Position numbers and translations under genes: made by a program. 64,000 nucleotides of DNA, from contig OX419761.1 in assembly GCA_948567375.1 (NCBI GenBank), forward strand, positions 5,024,501 through 5,088,500, in the 5' to 3' direction. Below the pieces are notes generated by a model. That model saw only the letters and a list, made by a program, of their open reading frames with translations. It did no database searches and had not been told where the DNA came from. This document shows, piece after piece, positions 35,701 through 46,380 of this stretch. Numbering within the stretch: position 1 is the first letter of the stretch; each line of letters starts with the position of its first letter. The stretch is from Lunularia cruciata. Taxonomy: Eukaryota > Streptophyta > Marchantiopsida > Lunulariales > Lunulariaceae.

Positions 35701-35948
35701 TCTTGTATGGAAAGAAAGTAGGATGGTTAGGTTACATGTCTACATAGTACGGAAACATAGAACATTGGGTGGATCTTCATGTGTGGTGGTAGCTTGAGGT
35801 GATAGGCCATAGTGCTAATTTTTCCAAAGGATGGGAAAAGGTCCAATAAAACAAGGTCTAAGCTTATGAGGACCAACTAATGTTAGGTTGGTTGTGGACA
35901 GCCAGACTTGATCCCCAACATTGAACTCTATGTGCCGGAGATGTGCAT

Positions 35949-36650
35949 CTACATATTATTTTTGTCAATTTTGAGTGTTCTACAGCCTAGGTTTGGTGTT
36001 CTCCACACTCCTTTGGATTCTAGAAAATGTGTGTTGACAATGTCAACCTTAGCAACCACCGGTTGGATCTTCATCAAGCTCAAAGTTGTGAAAGGATGCT
36101 CTCCATACATAAGGAATAATAGTGTGACTTGTGTGGATGCATTCATTGAATTTTTGTATGAAAATTCCACCAATGGAAGTAAGGTGTCCCCTCTTTCTTG
36201 CTCATCAAAGGTGAAACCTCGGAGCATATCCTCAATAATGCAATTATCTTGCTCTATTTGTCCATGGGTTTGTGGATGGTAACCCATAGATATGGCTAAT
36301 TTGGTTTTGAATATGCCAAAGAGTGCTCTCCAAAACAAACTAGTGAATTGAGTGACTTTATTGGTGATGAGAACTTGAGATAGGCCATGGTGAGAAAAGA
36401 CAACAATTAAGTACAATTGAGCTAATTGTGGAGTAGTCACATCCTTGGTAGTAGGACACACATGAATCATTTTACTAAGTTGGTTGACAAAGACTACAAT
36501 GGAGTCAAACCCTGAAGTGGTCTTGGGCAATTCACAAACCAGATCTATGCTTACCTATTCCCAACATTATATAGGAATAGAGAGGGGTTGAAGGAGTCCT
36601 ATGTGAGCTTGATTAGAAGCTTTATTTTTTTGATAGAGTAGGTAGTTTCA
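35949..36650 (-). pseudogene. Element E integrase core
   Basis: A 193-codon open frame (35949-36530) contains SIVVFVNQLSKMIH, ATTKDVTTPQLAQLY and FSHHGLSQVLITNK (the second catalytic Asp region, with Asn in its place), and MGYHPQTHGQIEQ with the catalytic Glu position kept. The core start upstream of 36530 (about 36530-36650) is degraded. Homologous to B integrase. The loss of the second Asp makes it inactive. Confidence 0.85.
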
Positions 36651-37664
36651 AATATATTTCATCATATTGTTGCTCATCTAGAGTTGATAGTAATGGCGTT
36701 TGATTACATCTAAGGTATTGTCCACTCCAATGTGGCAAAATCATAATATTCTGCTAGGATGGTGGTTCTTATGTATGTGGCATTTAGGATCCATAACTTG
36801 CCATCACAGAAAGTGAGTCCTTGGGTATTGATTACACCTTTGAATGAACAAGCTCCTACAATCTATAGATTAGTTTTTGTAGTAGCAAGGATCCTTGGCC
36901 AGAATTTTAGGTTCATCTTGACCTCTATCACCAAATTGGTTGCCATAAGCATTTGGGTAAATGCAAGTGCAAGTTGCTTCTTGCCTTCCATATATGTGAT
37001 TGTCACGTTGAACTATTATATCCACTCTACCTACCAAATCTATTGACAAGATAGATCTTTTTTTGTCTCAAGGTAGAATAGAGGTTTGTGGTCTATCTCC
37101 ATTACAAATGCCTTCTTGCCAAATAGTGTTTACAATGCTTGGTTGCAAGAATAATGGCAAACTCTTCTTTTTTGGTGGTGTGATAGTTGCATTCTACCAA
37201 TAAGAGCTTTTGAGAGAAATATGCAATTGTGTGCCATCCATCATGCAACTTTTGTTATAAGATTGCTCCTATTGCTACACTTGATGCATCTATAACCAAC
37301 TTGATTGGACATTTTGGGTCATACTATTTCAAGATTGGTGCATTTAGTAATGCAGCTTTCAATTCCTAAAAGGCCAATTCTTGTTTGGTTCTAAACATCC
37401 ACGTCTTTTCCTTGCCAAGTAGTGTTGTTAAGGTTGTAGAACCTTGGAGAAGTCCTTGATCAATCAATGATAGAACCCCATCAATCCCAAGAAACTCTTG
37501 AGTTGAGTTTGATCTTCTAGAGCACCTTATTTCTAAATGACCTCTATTTTATCTATTAACACTTGGATACCTTCTACACTTACTCTATTCCCCAAGTATC
37601 TACTTCAGACTTGCCAAAGTTGCACTTTGAGATTTTGATTCTAGCATAAACTCTGGAGGACTTA
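36651..37664 (-). pseudogene. Element E RNase H and integrase N-terminus (degraded)
   Basis: Between RT and the integrase core. A piece with FGKKAFVMEIDHKPL (about 37090-37135) is the RNase H TDHxPL region with IDH. DASSVAIGAILxQK-like remnants lie near 37245-37300. The HHCC finger could not be resolved. Many stops. Confidence 0.65.
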
Positions 37665-38070
37665 TCATAGATGTTGCTTGTGCTCCATCATTATCCTATT
37701 GTAGACTAAGATGTTGTTTAGGAAAATGATAAAAAATTTATCCAAGTATGGACAAAATATGTTATTCATCAAACTCATGAAAGTGGTTGATGCATTGGTG
37801 AGGCCAAACGGCATTTCTAGGTACTCAAAGTGACTATACCTTGTTTGAAAGGCTATTTTGTGTATGTCTTCCTCCACAATCTTGATTTGGTTGTAACTTC
37901 TCCGTAGATCAAGTTTGATGAATTGTTTTGCCCCGTTGATTTGGTCAAATAGGTCATCCATGTAGGGTAAGGGATACTTGTTCTTCATTGTTTGTTGATT
38001 TAGGCCTTGATATTCAATGCACATGAGTGTTGTACCATCCTTCTTCTTCACAAACAAGATATATTGGATT
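37665..38070 (-). pseudogene. Element E reverse transcriptase
   Basis: An open frame begins [20 protein letters not shown] and continues [24 protein letters not shown] and [13 protein letters not shown]. The catalytic box reads FLNNILVY in place of FxDDILVY, so both metal-binding aspartates are Asn. The N-terminal part of RT, toward 38400, is degraded. Confidence 0.88.
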
Positions 38071-38447
38071 TGATAAACTAGATTCTATAGCATATCCTTG
38101 CTTTAAGCCTAACTCTCCTTCAACTCATGAGATGATAGTTAATATGGGGCCTCAAAAGGAGATGTCTTCCCAAGAAGTATCTTGATTTTATGACCTACTC
38201 TCCTTTTTGGTGGTAATCATGAGGGTAGGTCATTTGGGGAAGCTATCTTGAAACTCATTAACCACATCTTTCAATTTCTTAGGAATTTTTCCATCAAGTT
38301 GTGCACTCTACTTCTCTTATTAGGCCTCTGAAATATCTATTTGTCTTGCAGATAGCCACTGTCCCTATAACATAGAGAGGAAATTATTGCTTGTGTGATC
38401 TTTCTTTAATCCTAATGATTTTCTATTGGCAAGTTCTCATTACTGTC

Positions 38448-38960
38448 TTACTCCAGTTGACCATAGGGTTGTAGTGCTCCATCCATGGTATGCCTAAAAT
38501 TGCTTCTTAACAAGCTAAATGCTATTACTTGCCACTCAATCTCTTCTTGATACTCTTCTACAAAGAGTGTTACCTTTCTAGGTAACAACTCAATCCTCTT
38601 TGTCTGACCATTAGATAACTCTACTTTTTCATTTTTATGCTTCTCTAATCCACCCCCAACCTTATTGCAATAGAGCAAGACAAGAAATTCTTTGTTGCTC
38701 TAGGGTCTATCAATATTCTCACTTGATTGCCTTCTAGGACTCAATTCACAACTATCAATTGTGACTCCTCATGGGATTCCATCTTTCCTTTCTTCAACCT
38801 GTCCCCATTTTCCTTGGAGCAGTCATGCTCCTCAACCTTGAAATGGAATGTTGCTCAATTCTATAGGAATTGGTCCACCAAAGTGTGGTGTTTTAGCACA
38901 ATAATGTTAAGTTGGGACTACTCCTTTTCTTCCTCCAATCGTCCTTGTTATTATTTTTGA
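38448..38960 (-). pseudogene. Element E protease region
   Basis: The minus strand contains VRILIDPRATKNFLS (about 38690-38735), corresponding to the protease active site LIDSGATHNFIS with the Ser replaced by Pro. It is followed by a conserved VELSNGQ loop and a further open frame to 38448. Upstream sequence to 38960 is probably the gag C-terminus. Confidence 0.75.
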
Positions 38961-39179
38961 GTGTAGGCAATGGCTTCAAAAATGGTTCTTATCACTCAAC
39001 GGGAAGTTCTAGATAGATAGCCAATCACTTGATCCCTCCTTTAAACTAGGATAAACTAGAACTTATAACCATATCCCATACGGGGATTGAGTTGCCAAAA
39101 TAGCCAAGGTCACCACTAATGCTAGGTCATCCTACTGATGCTTCACTTGCACAACTTGCAAGGTAGCACAATGCTAGAG

Positions 39180-39507
39180 AAATTTCTTAAGGTATGACTT
39201 TGGTAAGGGCATCAGCCGAGTTGAGCTTACCATCAATCTTGACTAGATCAAAGATTTTCTCATACACAACTTGCCTAAGAAAGTGATATCTGATGTCTAT
39301 ATGCTTAACCCTACTATCCATCCCTGATTTTCAGCTAGGTGTAAAGTACTTTGACTGTCATAGTGAAGCATCACATTACCATGCATTAGCACCATCTCAA
39401 CAACGAGTCTATCCAACCAAATTGCCTCCTTTTTTGCTTCCATTGCTGCCACATACTCAGCTTCTATAGTAGACTATGCAACACACTTTTGCAAGGTAGA
39501 TCTCCAA
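39180..39507 (-). pseudogene. Element F RNase H C-terminus
   Basis: The minus strand has KHIDIRYHFLRQVV and GKLNSADALTKVIP, which is the standard end of copia RNase H (TKHIDIxYHFxRE...NxADxLTKxLP). Stops precede it near 39400. Directly downstream lies the purine tract. Confidence 0.82.
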
Positions 39508-40763
39508 CTAATGCACCCACCACCAAGTGTGAATACATACCCCATTTTTGATCTTTGCTTGTCCATAGTCAACATCTACATAACCATCTAGTGATGTGGT
39601 ATTCAATGATCTTCTATCAAATAAGAGCCCATAGTCTAGTGTACCTCTCAAATACCTGAGAATCCACTTAACTGCTTCCCAATGTGTCCTTCCTGGATTT
39701 GATATATGCCTGCACACCTTACTCAGTGCTAGGGCAAGATCAGGTCTAGTGAAAGTCATCAAGTACATGAGACTCCCAACACCCTTCTCATAAGGAATGT
39801 TAGCCATCAAACTCTTCTCCATGGCATCTCTAGGACAACATGCCATTGAAAGCTTGAAATGAGAAGCTAGAGGAGTACTTACTGGTTTACAATTCTCCAT
39901 GTTGAGCCTAGCAAGTATCTTCCTAGCATATTTGCCCTCCGTCAACCGCAACTGACCTGTGCCCCAAGTTCCCCTTGATCTCCATGCCTAATATCCTTGT
40001 GGCCAACCCTAGATCTTTCATCCTGAACTCCAAACTCAAGAGCGCCTTGAGCTTGTTCACCTCAGATCTATCCTTGGCAGCTATCAACATGTCATCCACA
40101 TATAGCACAAGAATAATAAAACCAAAGTTTTTATTAATCATTGGTTTCATGTAAACACAAGGATCAAATAAACTCTTATTGAAACCCTGAGCATGCATAA
40201 ACACATCAAACCTCTTGTTCCATTGGCGAGGTGCTTGCTTCAATCCATACAAGGACTTCAGCAATCTGCATACCTTGTCCTCCTGGCCTTTCTTCACAAA
40301 CCCCACAGGTTGTCTCATGAAGGATCCTTTCATCCAAGGTGCCATAGAGAAACACCGTGACAACATCCATTTGATCTAAAGTAAGACCAAATAATGCAAC
40401 AAGCATACATAATAGACGTATTGTAGAATAGTTTGCAATAGGAGAAAAGACCTCATTGTAGTCCACCCCCTTCTCTTGAGTGAACCCCTTTGCTACCAAC
40501 CTAGCCTTGTAGATTTTTGATCCCTCCTTAGGACCCTCCTTCAACATGTAGATCCACCTGCAATCTATCACTTGTTGATCCTTAGGTAACCTTACTAGCT
40601 CCCAAGTCTTATTATCCTTCAAGGATTCCATCTCTCTCTCCATAGAACCAAACCACTCATCCTTTTCACTAGAAGAACATGCCTCCTTGTAGGATGAGGG
40701 TTCACCTTCTTCCAAGACCAAAGCATGAGCATCATCTCCAAAAGTCAAGTCATCATCCAACAA
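39508..40763 (-). pseudogene. Element F reverse transcriptase
   Basis: Three overlapping frames, joined by two frameshifts (near 40310 and 39935), cover the domain. Recognisable motifs are WELVRLPKDQQVIDCRWIY, KARLVAKGFTQEKGVDY, LDQMDVVTVFLYG, LKSLYGLKQAPRQW and the catalytic YVDDMLIAAKD, where both aspartates are intact. The C-terminal frame has YLMTFTRPDLA and WEAVKWILRYLRGT. It is the best-preserved enzyme of the right nest. Confidence 0.92.
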
Positions 40764-40868
40764 CTTTGTTGAATCAATCCACGTACCATATCTATTTGCA
40801 GCTTGACTAGCACGCCTTGATGACCTCCTGGATGAACTCTCTACTTGATCTCCATGTGTAGGTCCAAT

Positions 40869-41707
40869 TTAAGACTGACCTAGCACATTTTGTTGCTCAC
40901 TAGCAACTACTTGCTCTGCTACAGGAGCACCTCCTTCCTCCTCATCTCTTAAATGATAAATCTCCCCCTCAACTAGATCTAGAGTGGGAGACTTGCCTTT
41001 GTCAGTATGGGGAGCCTGAGCATTCTCTCCTTCCTTGAATGACCTGGATTCATTAAAGGAAAAATCCCTACCGACCACAACCTTACATGCTATTGGATCA
41101 CATAACCTATAAGCTTTCACTCCACTTGCATAGCCAAGAAAAATACATTTCTTTGACTTAGCATCCAACTTGGACCTGTTCTCTTTAGGTGTGAGTGAAT
41201 ATGCATCACAACCAAATATCTTCAATTTACCATAATCAGCTAGTCTCCTATGCCTCAACTCATATGGTGTCTTGAAGTTGATTGCACTGGATGGACATAA
41301 ATATTTACCACATATGTTGTTGTGTTGATAGCTTCTACCCATAACTCATGTGGTAACTTTGATTTGCTCAACATACTCCGTGCATGTTCCAACAATGTCC
41401 GGTTGAGCCGCTCAGCAACACCATTTTGCTGCGGAGTGTAAATTGTGGTAAGGTGGCAAGTTATCCTCTATTTTGTGCAATACGCTTGAAACTCTCTAGA
41501 GACATTTTCCCTTCCATGATTTGATCTCAGACATCTCACCTTCTCCCCAATCTGAGTTTCCACTTGGGTCTTCCACTTCTTGAAAGTGGCAAAGACTTCA
41601 GACTTGTGGTGCATGAAATAAATCCACACAAACCTTGAGTAATCATCAATAAATGTTACATAGTAAATTTTTCCAGAGTGTGAGAGTGTAGGGGATGGTC
41701 CACACAC
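40869..41707 (-). pseudogene. Element F integrase
   Basis: A frame at 41468-41707 has YYVTFIDDYSRFVWIYF (first catalytic Asp region) and LRSNHGRENVS, where the second Asp is Asn. The C-terminal frame (40869-41342) has TPYELRHRRLADYGKLKIFG and IFLGYASGVKAYRL, as in copia integrases. A gap and frameshift lie between, and the HHCC finger further upstream (about 41710-41970) is broken. Confidence 0.88.
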
Positions 41708-41972
41708 ATCACTATGTACATATGCGAGTAGACCTTGGAACTATGGTTCCCCACTCCAAAAACAGATCTGTTCTATTTTCCAAAGATGCAATGCTCACAA
41801 AAATCCAACTTCACAGGCTTCAAGCCAAATAGCAAGCCATTTCTTTTCAAGACAGCCAAACCCTTCTCAAATGACCTAATCATGAATGCCACACAGTCAT
41901 CATCCCATCTTGAGACCTAGTTACATTGGCTTCTCCACACATTGTAGTGCATTCCAATACAAATAGATTCTT

Positions 41973-42296
41973 TCAAAAGTTACCTTGTAAGATAACCTTT
42001 CCATCAGAAGTGACTTGAAGTACCCCATCACCAACACTCCATTGATGACCTTTGGCATGAAATACTCCAAGGGAAATCAGGTTCTTCTTCATGTCAGGTA
42101 TGAACCAAACATTATTGAACTTTTGCATAGCTCCATCAAACATTTGAATCCTTATAGGTCCAATACCCTCAATCCGACAAGGTTGATCATTCTCCATCAT
42201 AATTGAACCATTTGATGTTGAAAGAGAATAGAAGAACTCCTCAGTATAGCATATATGGTACAAGCAAGCACAATCTAGAATCCATTCATCATCCAT
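41973..42296 (-). pseudogene. Element F protease
   Basis: The frame begins DDEWILDCACLYHIC, corresponding to the copia protease motif WILDSGATxHM with DCA in place of DSG/DTG. Conserved GIGPIRIQMFDG and NVWFIPDMKKNLISLG follow. It lies between the gag zinc knuckle and integrase. Confidence 0.88.
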
Positions 42297-42428
42297 ACTA
42301 GGAGATGAGGCACAAAGGGCATACCCACAATGTCACAAATCATAATAATCATCCAACAGATTAGTATCCTCCTCACCATAAGTTATGTTTGTTGAAGAGC
42401 CTTCATCTACCTTTCCTTTGCCCTTAGC

Positions 42429-43201
42429 TTAACACTCCTTCTTCATATGGCCTACTTTGCCACATCCCCAACAAGTCACTTGTTTCTTCTCCTTGGACTT
42501 GCCTCTAGACTTAGACCTAGACTTGGCCTTGCTTTCCTCCTTGTCATTGTCACTAGTCCTCCGTTGAGGTCTCTCACGTTGGATATCCAAAGCATTGCCT
42601 TGAGTAGAAGATGACACTAAGGTTGCAACAAGTTTCTGTTGCAAGTCATTTGTAAGTAGAGCTGTTGTCATCTCTTCAAAGGTAATGGTATTTTTCTCAT
42701 AGTGCAACAACACTCGTGAAAGTGACTGATAGGATGGCGGCAAGGAGCCCAAAAAGTGCAGCACATTTTGCTCCTCATTCAAGTCTTCTCCCAAGTTGTC
42801 AAATCTACTACTAGGTCACAAAATTAATCCACATGGTCTTTGATGTTGGTCCTTGGTTTCATCTTAAAGTTGATTAGTTTGAGATTGGTGTACACTCTAT
42901 TTGACAATTCATTCTGATTATACTTGCTCTGTAGTGCATCAAACAAGGAGGTACAACCAGAATGCTCCACCACTTGCTTGATCACATGGGGCTAAAGGTG
43001 AAGCAAAATAGTATTCACAGCTTGCTCTTGCATATCATCCCAATCACTTTGTCTCACATCCTCAAGTTTCTCCCTCAAGAGCTTACCCAAACCAATTGTC
43101 CTCAAAACTCCTTTCACTTGCCATTCCCACAATAAGTAATCCATGCATCCATCATACTTTGTCACATCAAAATTAGGTCCACCAAGCTTCAAAGTACCCA
43201 T
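42429..43201 (-). pseudogene. Element F gag
   Basis: A start at 43201 (MGTLKLGGPNFDVTKYDG) and a second frame at 42429-42794 make up the copia UBN2-type gag, separated by a frameshifted stretch near 42800-42990. LGSLPPSYQSL is the conserved mid-gag motif. A basic Lys/Arg/Ser-rich stretch precedes an intact zinc knuckle, CWGCGKVGHMKKEC, at about 42430-42471. No ATG nearer the LTR belongs to it: the leader is filled by the captured segment. Confidence 0.88.
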
Positions 43202-43471
43202 CTTGACTTTCTTCTACTCCACAAGTACTACAGAGGCTATTGTTGTACTTATAGACTCTTCTTGAGTCCTTGAACCTTCCACCTTATCCTCCAATACTTA
43301 GGGGAGTGGGTCATGGAAATCATTTTACAGCAGCTTCTTCAAATATTCAAAGTCAAAATCTAGTTGCATCAACTTGTAGCCTTGAGAATAAGCTTTCCAA
43401 TGCACTAAACAGATTATTCATTTGAGTCTTGAGTCAAAATTTATGAACTGAATTCCAAGGAGGGTTAAAAC

Positions 43472-43545
43472 CTTGGATTCTATCCCATTCTATCCCACAT
43501 TCTATCCCACAGTCCCACCTTGGATTCTATCCCACAGTCTAGACT
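43472..43545 (+). repeat. Short imperfect tandem repeat GGATTCTATCCCACA
   Basis: The phrase GATTCTATCCCA(C)A is repeated about five times, some copies shortened to TTCTATCCCA, with CCTTGG at the start of two units. It lies between F gag and the captured gene fragments. Confidence 0.7.
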
Positions 43546-43634
43546 TCTCCCCCACAGACTCTCTTTAGGTTCTACTCCTTGCTTGTCTTTGTCAGTACAA
43601 CAGCAAAACTTTAACTTAGGAGGAGTTCTGCTAG

Positions 43635-44163
43635 TATAAATACAAAGGTGCACTATGGGACTCGCCCAAGAAATCTGGATAAGGATAGTGCAAATTGTTA
43701 GACTTTCTGACAAAGAATAATCAAGTAAGTAAGGAAGAAAGTACCATCCAATGGCCACCATCTGCTCAAGTTTACAGCTCCTACCTTCCTTCTGTTCCAA
43801 TTGGAATTTGGTAATAATATGATCCCTCACTTCCAGCAGAGGCAACAAGAGCTTGCCTTACTTTTGATCAAATCATCAAATATCACTGATCTGCAGAGGC
43901 CAACATTATCTTCAGACATCAGTGTCTACTTTCCTGTTTTTTTTGAGAGGCATGTCTCTAAGCCCAAGAACGACGCTATCCTCCAAGAGCACCTCCAGGA
44001 GATGGTTCAATTTGTTGCAGACCGAGGGAAATCTTCTCACTCCGCTTTTGCAAGTACGGTATCTGCACACTTCAACTCAAAATCTAGCCATGTGGAGGGA
44101 TTGGAGTTGAAGTGGAAAAGCCATCTACATCAGGGGATGAAGAGTGGTGAAAAGTCAATGTAA
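43635..44163 (+). other. Possible second captured fragment: TATA box, transit-peptide-like start and 120-codon frame
   Basis: TATAAATAC at 43635-43643 lies 115 bp upstream of an ATG (43751) in good context (CCAATGGCC). It opens MATICSSLQLLPSFCSNW, which resembles a plastid transit peptide, but stops after 23 codons. A different frame then stays open to 44163 (FERHVSKPKND, HLQEMVQFVADRG) without any family I recognise. It may be the 5' end of a plastid-protein gene fused to other sequence, or a chance antisense frame. Low confidence. Confidence 0.3.
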
Positions 44164-44202
44164 CACTAGAGTCAATACTGCTGTGGAAACTAATACAAGG
44201 TT

Positions 44203-44917
44203 TCACAATGGAGAATCAAACACCTCTTCCGTTGATTTGACCATAAAATCAGCTTTTGGGGCTTTGCTAGGAGGCTTCATGTGGTCCAAAACTTCAGATG
44301 GCAAACTCTCTTCAGCAACATGTTGACTGATACCCAGAACAATGTTTGAAATTGGAGATTCTTTAAAGATGGTTGACAAGCTTATTGACTGCCCACCAAG
44401 TGGGTGCTTTGGGAGAGCATCTTGAAGAACATCAATGACCTCAACATGAGAGTTTGCAAACATGAAAAGCCAAGAGCATAACTCCTTCTTATGCCTGATT
44501 GTTTGAGCGTTCTTGTCGCAAGAAGGACTTACAGCACCTCTTAGAGGACTTGGACTGCTATCAAAGAGCCCAAAGTAGCTCTTGAGAGTGATTCTTAAAT
44601 CCCACACAACTTGCCGTGAATCTGGGTCAGGGACTTTTACATGATCAATATCAATGACTCCTGGGAACAAATGTTTCAGCTGTGCCAGATGAGAACACAG
44701 GAAGTGCCTCTTACTTATTTGTTCGATTGTTTTGCAAACAGATTTGAAAGTACAAAGTTGATGGCAAATCACCAGGAGACTGATGGCAGCCTTCAGGCCT
44801 CTGTAAAAAGTTTTGAGCAGCTTCAGTTTGGGCGGTAATAGCTGCTTCTTCTTGGGTGCTATTGGTGGTGGTTCCTCAAACACAAAATTCTAATGTTTGG
44901 GTTCCATGGCTCTCCCT
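44203..44917 (-). pseudogene. CDT1: CDT1-like replication licensing factor fragment (geminin-binding domain)
   Basis: A 226-codon open frame (44203-44883) matches the plant CDT1 geminin-binding winged-helix region: LPPKLKLLKTFYRGL, CTFKSVCKTIEQISKRHF, then SHLAQLKHLFPGVIDI and a WDLRITLK strand. A following helix with FMFANSHVEV...LPKHPL fits the next conserved CDT1 segment. CDT1 loads MCM helicase at replication origins. The frame can be extended upstream to an ATG near 44917 across one TAG. The N-terminal regulatory part and the C-terminal MCM-binding domain are not recognisable. It lies in the sense direction of element F. About 680 bp without an intron suggest a processed copy, but a large exon is possible. 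Confidence 0.8.
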
Positions 44918-45452
44918 TCTCCATGCCCTTCAGGTGACCAAACAAGGCAGAACTACTCCTCCGGGTTAACAATGTCCTCACCATCTTCTTATGGAATTCC
45001 CCTACAATTGGAGGAATCCTTTAAACCTCTCAAATAAAAGGCACCTTCTCAAATTCCTCCTTTGTCTATCCTGACCATTAACAACCCTGCATAAAGCCAC
45101 ACTCTATCAATATCCCACTAAACTCAAGACTCTTTTGATCTTTCAACTCCACCGCATTTGATGACTTTGATCTCCACTGTTAGGCCTATTCTTTTCATAT
45201 GAACTGCTTTTTAGTTTGATCTCCCTTCACTTTCACCTCTCCCCAATGACCACAGAAACAATGAATTGATCCAGATCACCGTCTTTGTCTCACTCCTCCA
45301 ATACTTAAGAAGATAATCCACTATTCTCACTAATTCAGTGTTCTGAATCAACAATCAATCAGATCAGTCGCTGCCAACTGCTCTCTTCTTTGATAAGAAA
45401 ATTTCTCTTTTCTTTGATAAGCACTCTGGAAGAAGTAAAGGTCACAACTTTG

Positions 45453-45465
45453 CTCTGATACCCAT
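45453..45465 (-). other. Primer-binding site of element F
   Basis: On the minus strand GGGTATCAGAGC lies just inside the 5' LTR of F, matching the initiator Met-tRNA site TGGTATCAGAGC except for one inserted G. Confidence 0.82.
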
Positions 45466-45467
45466 CG

Positions 45468-45732
45468 TAGAGAATCAAACAAGAGTCACAGAAAACCTTC
45501 TCACATCAAGCATATTGCTAGAGTACTTATCCGTTACACAGAAGGTATGTGGTTCACCTTGATGTGAGGCTATGTCCACAAGAAGGATTCAACACCAAAT
45601 TTACTCACTCAGCTCCTTGTCCATCTTTGAGTCCCAACAAATACACATTCAATCACTCAGTTCTTCCTCACCATCTTAGAGTCAGCTCACAAAACCAACC
45701 TAACCTCGTGACGTCAAAGTAAAAACCTAACA
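45468..45732 (-). repeat. 5' LTR of element F
   Basis: On the minus strand it runs from TGTTAGGTTTTTAC to GATTCTCTACGA, next to the primer site. No second copy exists in the window, so the limits rest on the TG start, the primer site and the resumption of E sequence at 45733. Confidence 0.7.
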
Positions 45733-45782
45733 CCAAAGGGGTGATCTTCTCTCTTGAATTGAAACCCAAGCTCTAATATCAT
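45733..45782 (-). other. Element E leader with decayed primer site
   Basis: On the minus strand TGATATTAGAGCTTGGG follows the 5' LTR of E almost at once. It is TGGTATCAGAGC with two transitions. F was inserted about 30 bp further in. Confidence 0.75.
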
Positions 45783-46379
45783 TGTAATATTCCAAGGATA
45801 GAAGAACCCTCAAGAGAAACATAAGGGAGGAAACAAAAAGCTTCACACTCAATACTCCAATGTTTGAAAGGAACACCTTGTCTTTATTATTTAGCAAAAG
45901 GGATCCCCTCAAAAGAAGCTCTACCCTTAGATCAAATACATGGATTGGTGACATGTCAATAAGTTCAACCCTTAGATTATATACATAGATGGGTGACATG
46001 TCGGTTCTTGTCATTTTTGGTTGGTCAAACAAGTTTCACCAAAGGGAATCTTTAGGAATATTTTATAGGAAGCTCAAAACCGCAATAGTGAGATACTATT
46101 GGAAAACTCTAAACAAGACATATAGTGGGAGAGAAGAAAGTGAGTCTTTTATCCTTAAGGAGGAAGAATATTCTATTTTTGAAGCCTAATTCCTCCATTT
46201 TGGCCCCTAAGATTGGCCTCTAAAGTTTTCAAGGTGTTTTTGACTCATGCCCTATTGTGAAAGTAATCTTTTGGTGACATCTCTATTTGATCTAATTAGT
46301 CCATCATATATAACATCTTTCCAAATGTTACCAAGACAAATTTCACCTCTAGATAATATGTCTAGCTAATGGTATTACA
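45783..46379 (-). repeat. 5' LTR of element E
   Basis: 597 bp matching 34884-35464. It is flanked on the plus-strand right side by TATTG. Confidence 0.92.
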
Positions 46380-46380
46380 T

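Larger units (their letters stand above)
43301..45293. other. Captured foreign segment in the leader of element F, flanked by a 14-bp direct repeat
   Basis: TCCTCCAATACTTA occurs at 43287-43300 and identically at 45294-45307. The 1.99 kb between holds sequence foreign to copia elements: a CDT1-like coding fragment (minus) and a possible second fragment on the plus strand with its own TATA box and ATG. Removing it would leave F with a normal-length leader. Whether the direct repeat is a target duplication or a recombination footprint is not decided by the sequence. No poly(A) tail was seen at either end. Confidence 0.6.
39030..45732 (-). mobile_element. Element F: Ty1/copia retrotransposon carrying a captured host-gene segment, 3' LTR missing
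   Basis: 5' LTR 45468-45732, primer site at about 45453-45465, gag, protease, integrase, RT and RNase H in copia order (integrase before RT) on the minus strand. A purine tract lies at about 39030-39045. The 3' LTR that should follow is absent: only about 70 bp separate the tract from protease-region sequence of E. Between primer site and gag lie 2.2 kb, far more than the usual short leader, containing a CDT1-like fragment. Confidence 0.85.
34884..46379 (-). mobile_element. Element E: chromovirus inserted in D, perfect TATTG target duplication
   Basis: LTRs 34884-35464 and 45783-46379 begin TGTAATATTC and end GGTATTACA on the plus strand. TATTG flanks both sides (34879-34883, 46380-46384). 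The element lies at the protease/RT junction of D. On the minus strand it holds a decayed primer site, protease, RT, RNase H, integrase and a chromodomain, then a purine tract. Its gag is missing. Copia element F is inserted just after its primer site. Confidence 0.92.

Noticed and set aside
43801-44163. Plus-strand 120-codon frame taken as a definite gene
   Set aside because: It has no family match, begins at TTG, and partly lies where the CDT1 fragment could continue on the other strand. It is kept only as a possible fragment.
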